64,000 nt of DNA from Chryseobacterium sediminis (GTDB taxonomy: Bacteria > Bacteroidota > Bacteroidia > Flavobacteriales > Weeksellaceae). The stretch is from the NCBI RefSeq assembly GCF_008386505.1, contig NZ_VUNZ01000001.1:1293736-1357735 (forward strand). Reading direction: 5' to 3'. Each line of letters begins with the position of its first letter. Position 1 is the first letter of the stretch. Positions 59,424 to 64,000 of the stretch are shown here, piece after piece. The translations under genes and the position numbers were made by a program. The notes below the pieces were generated by a model. The model worked only from the letters and a program-made list of their open reading frames with translations. It had not been told where the DNA came from and did no database searches.

Positions 59424-62228
59424 TTAAAACTTTTTCACCTTAATGTTGGTGTCTTTCTTCTTATATTCAAAAACCACGGTTTTTGAATACCCTTCTTTTG
59501 TCACCTGAATCGTTTGGACAGGTTGTGTATAACTGTATTTATCATTTTCAATATAGAGGTTGTATTTTCCATCTTTCAGGAAAAACTCAAACTCATTTTT
59601 TTGGTTAACCACGGCAGTATGGATCACTCCATCTTCACTTTTTGCATACACCACTATTCCGGTTACATCCGTTTCCAAAACATCGTAGGCTTGTTTGATC
59701 TCTGTTAGTTTCCCACTTACCTTAATGTTTTTTACCAAGCCCACTTTGCGGTTAATATTGTTATGAACCATAATGGTAGGATCCATCATCAATCGGGCAC
59801 CCGCACTTTCGTTCACCTTCAGTGTGTAAGTACCTTCGGGCACATTCTGAAAAACTACTTTTCCATTCTTATCCGTCATCGCTACATAATTGTCCAGTTT
59901 TACAATTTCATTAGCAATTACTGATTCACCGGATTCCAGAAGTCCATTGAAATTTTTATCTTCAAAGAACTGGAACGCCACTTTATGATTTCCGAGAGCC
60001 GTAGCTGTAGTAAAATATTTTTTAACGCCCACTCTGAACTGGTAATAGCTGCCACTGCTTGCATATTCAGCCGTAGATCTATAACCGGAAAGATTAAAAT
60101 AACCTGTGGTGGACCAGGAAGGCGAAATTTTATATTCCAGATTACCGTTGATATTACTGTTTAGATTTTTATATAATTCCGAATAGAAGATTCCGGCTGA
60201 AAAAGATCCAGTGAGATTATGATTAAGCATCTGGAAATTATACGAGGCGTATACGTTATAGTTGGCAAAATTACGGTTTACATTATAATAAGAATTTAAA
60301 TCAAAGACACTGGTGGCATTCCATTGAGCTGTTCCGTTGAGGGAGAATGATTTATATCTGTAAGACAAAGTTATTTTCAAACTGTTGAACCACTCCGGTT
60401 TATTGTTCTCTTTTGAATAAGAATATTCCGCTGTCAGGTTCAATCCGTGGGCACCTAATGTAGTGCTTATGTTGGCTTCCAGCCGGTAAGAAAAAAGTTC
60501 CTGCGATGTGTAAAAATTAGCTGTTTTTTGCTTTTCAACCTTTGGAGCAAGTAAAAAATTCCACTTGCTTAAAGAAAACTGATACCCTAATCCCAAAGCT
60601 TCTGTACTGTTGAAATAATAACGTAAATTATTGATATTCCCAGGTTGGGTTGATTCACTCTGGAAACTCAGGAACTCAGGTTCTATCTGCGAATTCTGAT
60701 ATTGTATAAAAGCGCGCTGAGAAGCCGAAAATTGGCGACCGATCCGTTGATTTGAGAAAAAAGATCCCCGTTTGATCCCTGCATAACTTTTAGTAGCAAA
60801 GGAATTGACAGATTGTATCTCCCATTTCCCTATTTTCCCTTCATAATTGGCTCCCATTGAAGCTCCCGCGTTTTCATCTTTGTTCAAAAGTCCTTTTTCA
60901 TAGCTCAGGCCCACCTCCGTGCGGATTGCGTGTTTATCGTTAATTAACAATGATGTTACTGCGTTCGCTACCTGCGTATCTACGTTAAGGCGCGGATCAT
61001 GATCGAAAATATAAGACACTTTCCCATTGAAAGATTTAGCATTCCCAAAAGCATATTTTGTACCCACCATGGTAGATCCTTCTGTTTGCTGGAAATAAGT
61101 ACCATACAGATTATAATTATTTTCCAGCGCAAGAACTTCAATCTGATTATTTTCACCAAATTTGGTAGAAACTTTCCCACCTCTTCCGAAAATTGGGTAA
61201 TCGTAATCACTGCTATTAACATTTCCTACCCGTAATACTGTATTTTTTCTCTCCAGTTCCAGCCAGGTATCATATAAATTATAACGGCCATCTTCAATAT
61301 AGTAATCTGCGCCAATATTGAAGCGCGATTTCAAATTCTCAGTCACCCGAAATGCTGTATTTCCCCTCAATTGAAGAAAGTTGAGACGTGAACTGTTTTC
61401 ATTATAGCTCATTTCCGCAAAATTATTTCCGCTCGCTACTTCGTTTCCCCGGGCAATTTGTCTGTTGTGCGATAAAATGACTAAGTAAAGCGTGTTACTT
61501 CCCACGATTTTATTATCAAGCAGATCTGTGACGATTGCATTAATATTAAATTCCGGATACAGCGTATTCTGTTTTCTCACCGCAATTTTGATCTCAACCG
61601 TTTGTTTTTCTAAACCTTCCAGAGATACGGTTTGTTGTTTTGGTAAAATTTCCAAACCATCAGGAATAGATTGCAAATCAATCTTAACGGTTCGTTTACT
61701 ATAACCTTGGTTTTCTACAGTTAGCAGAATTGAAGATTGCGGCAAAGCAGGGTTAATGAAATTTTCGTAGGTGGCCGTATAAATTGCGATGTTTTTGTTC
61801 TCGCCTTTAGCAACAAAGAACGATGCGCTTTCTGTTCTGGTAATCGTTGGAGTGGTGTATGAAACCTGGAATTGGATCGCATTGGATCTCAGTTTCATAA
61901 AATCCACGTTGGCGATCAGTTTCACAGGAAGATTTTTAGACTGCCCCGCACCTAAGGTAAAGTCATTTTTGGGATAAAAAAGCAGTCCAGGATAGTTTTC
62001 CTGAGGCATGATATTCTGAATAATAATCTCTTCAGAACTCTTATTCTCAATAACAAGGAAATTAGTAAAAGTAGAACCTTTCTCAACAGCAACACTGTCA
62101 TTTTCAAAATGGATTTGAATATCCTTCTTTTCCTGCGCAAAGGCCAACGAGAAGTTCAGAAGAACAAATACAAAAAATAAGATTGTTCTTCTTAGGACTG
62201 ATAACGATATTCCATTCTGTGGTTTCAA
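59424..62228 (-). CDS. Usher-like outer-membrane assembly protein of the pilus-like locus
   Basis: 934 residues. Signal peptide ending FSLAFAQ. N-terminal ~240 residues contain two Ig-like domains (KGSTFTNFLVIENKSSEEII, KQTVSLEGLEKQTVEIKIAV). A large beta-barrel follows at about 270-745 (FLQLRGNTAFRVTENLKSRF, VLRVGNVNSSDYDYPIFGRG). Then a prealbumin/SdrD-like domain at ~750-815 (FFEDKNFNGLLESGE, GKVVFQNVPEGTYTLKV) and a last beta-domain. This order (periplasmic N-domain, barrel, small C-terminal beta domains) is usher-like, though it is not a standard FimD by sequence. It is bracketed by the chaperone (9 bp) and adhesin (10 bp) genes. Confidence 0.75.
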   Translation of the reverse strand: MKPQNGISLSVLRRTILFFVFVLLNFSLAFAQEKKDIQIHFENDSVAVEKGSTFTNFLVIENKSSEEIIIQNIMPQENYPGLLFYPKNDFTLGAGQSKNLPVKLIANVDFMKLRSNAIQFQVSYTTPTITRTESASFFVAKGENKNIAIYTATYENFINPALPQSSILLTVENQGYSKRTVKIDLQSIPDGLEILPKQQTVSLEGLEKQTVEIKIAVRKQNTLYPEFNINAIVTDLLDNKIVGSNTLYLVILSHNRQIARGNEVASGNNFAEMSYNENSSRLNFLQLRGNTAFRVTENLKSRFNIGADYYIEDGRYNLYDTWLELERKNTVLRVGNVNSSDYDYPIFGRGGKVSTKFGENNQIEVLALENNYNLYGTYFQQTEGSTMVGTKYAFGNAKSFNGKVSYIFDHDPRLNVDTQVANAVTSLLINDKHAIRTEVGLSYEKGLLNKDENAGASMGANYEGKIGKWEIQSVNSFATKSYAGIKRGSFFSNQRIGRQFSASQRAFIQYQNSQIEPEFLSFQSESTQPGNINNLRYYFNSTEALGLGYQFSLSKWNFLLAPKVEKQKTANFYTSQELFSYRLEANISTTLGAHGLNLTAEYSYSKENNKPEWFNSLKITLSYRYKSFSLNGTAQWNATSVFDLNSYYNVNRNFANYNVYASYNFQMLNHNLTGSFSAGIFYSELYKNLNSNINGNLEYKISPSWSTTGYFNLSGYRSTAEYASSGSYYQFRVGVKKYFTTATALGNHKVAFQFFEDKNFNGLLESGESVIANEIVKLDNYVAMTDKNGKVVFQNVPEGTYTLKVNESAGARLMMDPTIMVHNNINRKVGLVKNIKVSGKLTEIKQAYDVLETDVTGIVVYAKSEDGVIHTAVVNQKNEFEFFLKDGKYNLYIENDKYSYTQPVQTIQVTKEGYSKTVVFEYKKKDTNIKVKKF

Positions 62229-62237
62229 AGCTTAATT

Positions 62238-63038
62238 TTAAAATTTAAAGTTTTTTTCGCCTACGCGTAAATCATTGGATTCTGCCATTTTGATAATAAC
62301 CACGCCAAGGAAGTTCCCTGAAATGTTCTCTGGCAAAGAAAATTGAACAACCTGATTGGTATCCGGAAGCATGGAGATGGAAATTGCGGGTAATTTTATT
62401 TCCTTACCACTGTCTGTATTGGTGAGTTCAAACTCAACGGTGGCATCATTGATGGTGTTTCCATCATTATGGATGCTTACTGCGACTTTTCTATTCGCTG
62501 CATTCCCATTACCCGCCTCTGAAATATTGGTAATATCCAAACTTTTTACATGGTTTCCCGGTGGAGTATAAAAAATGTGAAGTCCCACTTCAAATAAGGT
62601 AATAATACCGATACCATTCTGAACACGTGCCTTATCTGCCTGCTGAGGAAGTTGGGTGAAAAACAACATACTGTTTGTAACGGCAGACGGTGATGCATTT
62701 GCCGGAATCTGCATGGTTACTACAATCTCCTTTGTACTTTTCGCAGGAACTGTTACAGAATTTTCTAAGGTGGATACCCATGAGGCATTGGAAGTTTTTG
62801 AACTGCCTGCTTCAAGATAAACCTTATTTCCGTCTTCTTCTCTAGCCCAATCTTTATAGTTGAGATTAAAAACATAATCCTTGTCTGAGCTGTTTTGAAG
62901 CGTAACTGTTTTGGTTACTTTTTCTCCCGGATTACCTGTGAAAAACAAGCGTGTAGGCGACATAGAGATACTTTGTGCCATAAGTGAAGAAGATCCGGTA
63001 AGGAGTAAGAAAATGAAAAGGTGAATAAACTTGTGCAT
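62238..63038 (-). CDS. PapD-like periplasmic pilus chaperone
   Basis: 266 residues. Signal peptide ending SSLMAQ. First Ig domain begins SISMSPTRLFFTGNPGEKVTK, where the Arg after the first strand matches the PapD cleft arginine, then VTLQNSSDKDYVFNLNYKDW, an insertion, and VPAKSTKEIVVTMQIPANAS. Second Ig domain: VKSLDITNISEAGNG ... SMLPDTNQVVQFSLPENISG. Two Ig domains and linkage to usher- and pilin-like genes make a chaperone role likely. Bacteroidota versions are divergent from PapD and are often named 'molecular chaperone' or 'hypothetical'. Gap of 82 bp to the pilin gene upstream. Confidence 0.78.
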   Translation of the reverse strand: MHKFIHLFIFLLLTGSSSLMAQSISMSPTRLFFTGNPGEKVTKTVTLQNSSDKDYVFNLNYKDWAREEDGNKVYLEAGSSKTSNASWVSTLENSVTVPAKSTKEIVVTMQIPANASPSAVTNSMLFFTQLPQQADKARVQNGIGIITLFEVGLHIFYTPPGNHVKSLDITNISEAGNGNAANRKVAVSIHNDGNTINDATVEFELTNTDSGKEIKLPAISISMLPDTNQVVQFSLPENISGNFLGVVIIKMAESNDLRVGEKNFKF

Positions 63039-63120
63039 GGTGTAAATAGTTTAATAATAAAAGATTCCCAAAACTACTGAAAAACGTAGCAAAATGAGCC
63101 TTTACAAACTAAAAATTTTA

Positions 63121-63666
63121 TTATAAAGCAGTCGCCGTATAAGTTACTGTTTGTGTATAAGTTCCGGCTGGTTTACCTAAAATATCAGAAGATGATGATT
63201 TCGCTGCTGGAATGGTGTAGTCCAGATTCAATGTTAATGCACTTCCAAGAGGAGCATTGGCTACTAAGTTTTTTTCTCCGGCAGATAAGATTACATCGTT
63301 TTTTGTTCCGCCCATTGTTCCGGCAGCTGTAGCTGCTTTGATTGTCAAAACATCTACAGGAATTGAATTTGTACCATTAACGAAATTCGGACCTCCTGCT
63401 TTTACTTTAACATTAAAGTTCTTTGTGGAAGTAACTTTTAAAGAGTTGGTTTTGGTAATTGTCTGATCAGAGTTATAGTCTGCTGCAGTAAGATAGTTAA
63501 AGGCAACTGTCCCACCAATGGCAGTACTTCCTGCATCGATAGAGATTACATCGTTCAGGGTAATATTTACAGCTGTGGTTGCTGTAGTATTTTGAGCTTG
63601 AATATTATGAGTTCCTAATATAATAGCTCCAAAAGCTAAGGCTGTGATTACGATTTGTTTTGTCAT
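63121..63666 (-). CDS. Major pilin-like surface protein (copy 1 of a tandem pair)
   Basis: 181 residues. Signal peptide ending HNIQAQ. One Ig-like domain rich in T, A, N, S and V: ITLNDVISIDAGSTAIGGTV, SLKVTSTKNFNVKVKAGGPN, LTLNLDYTIPAAKSSSSDIL, and a last strand TQTVTYTATAL. Alternating hydrophobics and the terminal A-L match the chaperone-bound strand of pilins. No cysteines, as in many CU-like pilins. Its promoter region holds TGTAGT half-sites. It is the nearest of at least two tandem pilins; the second runs off the right edge and is about 96% identical over the visible 134 bp. Confidence 0.8.
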   Translation of the reverse strand: MTKQIVITALAFGAIILGTHNIQAQNTTATTAVNITLNDVISIDAGSTAIGGTVAFNYLTAADYNSDQTITKTNSLKVTSTKNFNVKVKAGGPNFVNGTNSIPVDVLTIKAATAAGTMGGTKNDVILSAGEKNLVANAPLGSALTLNLDYTIPAAKSSSSDILGKPAGTYTQTVTYTATAL

Positions 63667-63714
63667 GGCAGTAATGTTTAATTGTTATTCTCGTTTAATT
63701 GTTCTCTCTTGAAC

Positions 63715-63787
63715 ACTACAAATCTACAGCGGCGATAAAAGTTTCTTTGTAGTGGAAAAAGGAAGTGCATGTAGTAAAATCACTACA
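63715..63787 (-). promoter_or_regulatory. Pilin promoter with multiple TGTAGT half-sites
   Basis: The minus strand has TAGATTTG (63719-63726), a -7 match, 53 bp before the ATG. ACTACA at 63715-63720 and TGTAGT at 63748-63753 form an inverted pair, and 63770-63787 is an exact TGTAGT-N6-ACTACA palindrome. Four half-sites in 73 bp, overlapping and upstream of the core promoter, suggest operator sites for a regulator such as the linked LuxR-type protein. Confidence 0.5.
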
Positions 63788-63816
63788 CGGTTTATTCATT
63801 TGTTAAATAAGAAAAA

Positions 63817-63842
63817 CCCTCAGTACCTGGAAGTGCTGAGGG
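63817..63842 (-). terminator. Rho-independent terminator of pilin copy 2
   Basis: 10-bp stem CCCTCAGTAC/GTGCTGAGGG with one G-U pair and loop CTGGAA, and an adjoining AAAAA on the plus strand (U-run in the minus transcript). It separates the two pilin genes, so copy 1 has its own promoter. Confidence 0.85.
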
Positions 63843-63866
63843 CATGTATATTGATGTGTTTTTTTA

Positions 63867-64000
63867 TTATAAAGCAGTCGCAGTATAAGTTACCGTTTGA
63901 GTATAAGTTCCGGCTGGTTTACCTAAAATATCAGAAGATGATGATTTCGCTGCTGGAATGGTGTAGTCCAGATTCAGGGTTAATGCACTTCCAAGAGGAG
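63867..64000 (-). CDS. Pilin-like protein, copy 2, cut by window edge
   Basis: Only the last 44 codons and the stop are inside the window. They match copy 1 (63121-63254) with five substitutions in 134 bp, including the same LDYTIPAAKSSSSDIL segment and the final TATAL. The gene is on the minus strand, ends at 63867 and is followed by its own terminator. The start lies beyond 64000. Confidence 0.85.
   Translation of the reverse strand, partial: PLGSALTLNLDYTIPAAKSSSSDILGKPAGTYTQTVTYTATAL

Noticed and set aside
59424..62228. Standard FimD usher or SusC-type receptor
   Set aside because: No FimD signature and no TonB box or plug; Ig-like N-domains and prealbumin-like C-domains instead, so called usher-like only.

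Overview
The window is chromosomal DNA of a Bacteroidota bacterium in the family Weeksellaceae, most likely Chryseobacterium or a close relative. This rests on a type IX secretion C-terminal sorting domain, a SusC/SusD pair, secreted Rhs-type proteins with flavobacterial signal peptides ending in AQ, low GC with little Shine-Dalgarno signal, TAnnTTTG-type -7 promoter elements, and a short double-glycine 'bacteriocin-like' peptide gene of the kind common in Chryseobacterium. No phage, plasmid, CRISPR array or intact insertion sequence is visible.

Layout. 1-8.2 kb: a two-gene Rhs/SpvB-like module (the downstream Rhs protein runs off the left edge) and a type IX-secreted repeat protein that carries an apparent in-frame repeat insertion. 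8.4-9.4 kb: tandem duplicate small secreted proteins, each with its own terminator. 9.5-18.4 kb: a polysaccharide utilisation locus (SusC, SusD, GH144-like glucanase lipoprotein, esterase-like hydrolase, GH3 beta-glucosidase) whose content points to beta-1,2-glucan. 18.7-24.8 kb: small housekeeping and hypothetical genes (DUF4197, DUF493, ArsC-like, deoxynucleoside kinase, glutaminyl cyclase, VOC, GNAT, SRPBCC). 24.9-32 kb: a MITE-like repeat, a CPA1 Na+/H+ antiporter, a bestrophin, DUF2490, and a run of small VOC, SRPBCC and DUF1569 genes. 32-36 kb: a TolC/HlyD/ABC-2 permease export operon. 36.7-43.3 kb: two protease-inhibitor-type genes, ecotin and a very large alpha-2-macroglobulin. 43.3-50.1 kb: UbiA-like protein, recF, DUF721 (DciA-like), a bacteriocin-like peptide, a PF10136 membrane protein, mtgA and an Fe/cobalamin-type binding lipoprotein. 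50.15 kb: tRNA-Arg(ACG). 50.4-56.3 kb: an accessory stretch with a GH106-like enzyme, gene remnants and two copies of an ~88-bp repeat bracketing an AraC-type membrane regulator and a DUF3575 protein.

56.3-64.0 kb (right edge) is the most interesting part: a co-oriented locus resembling a chaperone-usher pilus system but built from Bacteroidota-type parts. It has at least two nearly identical tandem pilin-like genes, a PapD-like chaperone, a 934-residue usher-like outer-membrane protein with Ig-like ends, a large putative tip adhesin whose last ~100 residues resemble the pilin, a possible 40-residue protein, and a soluble histidine kinase/LuxR-type response regulator pair. The pilin promoter region carries several TGTAGT half-sites that could be the regulator's operator.

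All function calls come from reading translated sequence and recalling families; no database search was run.
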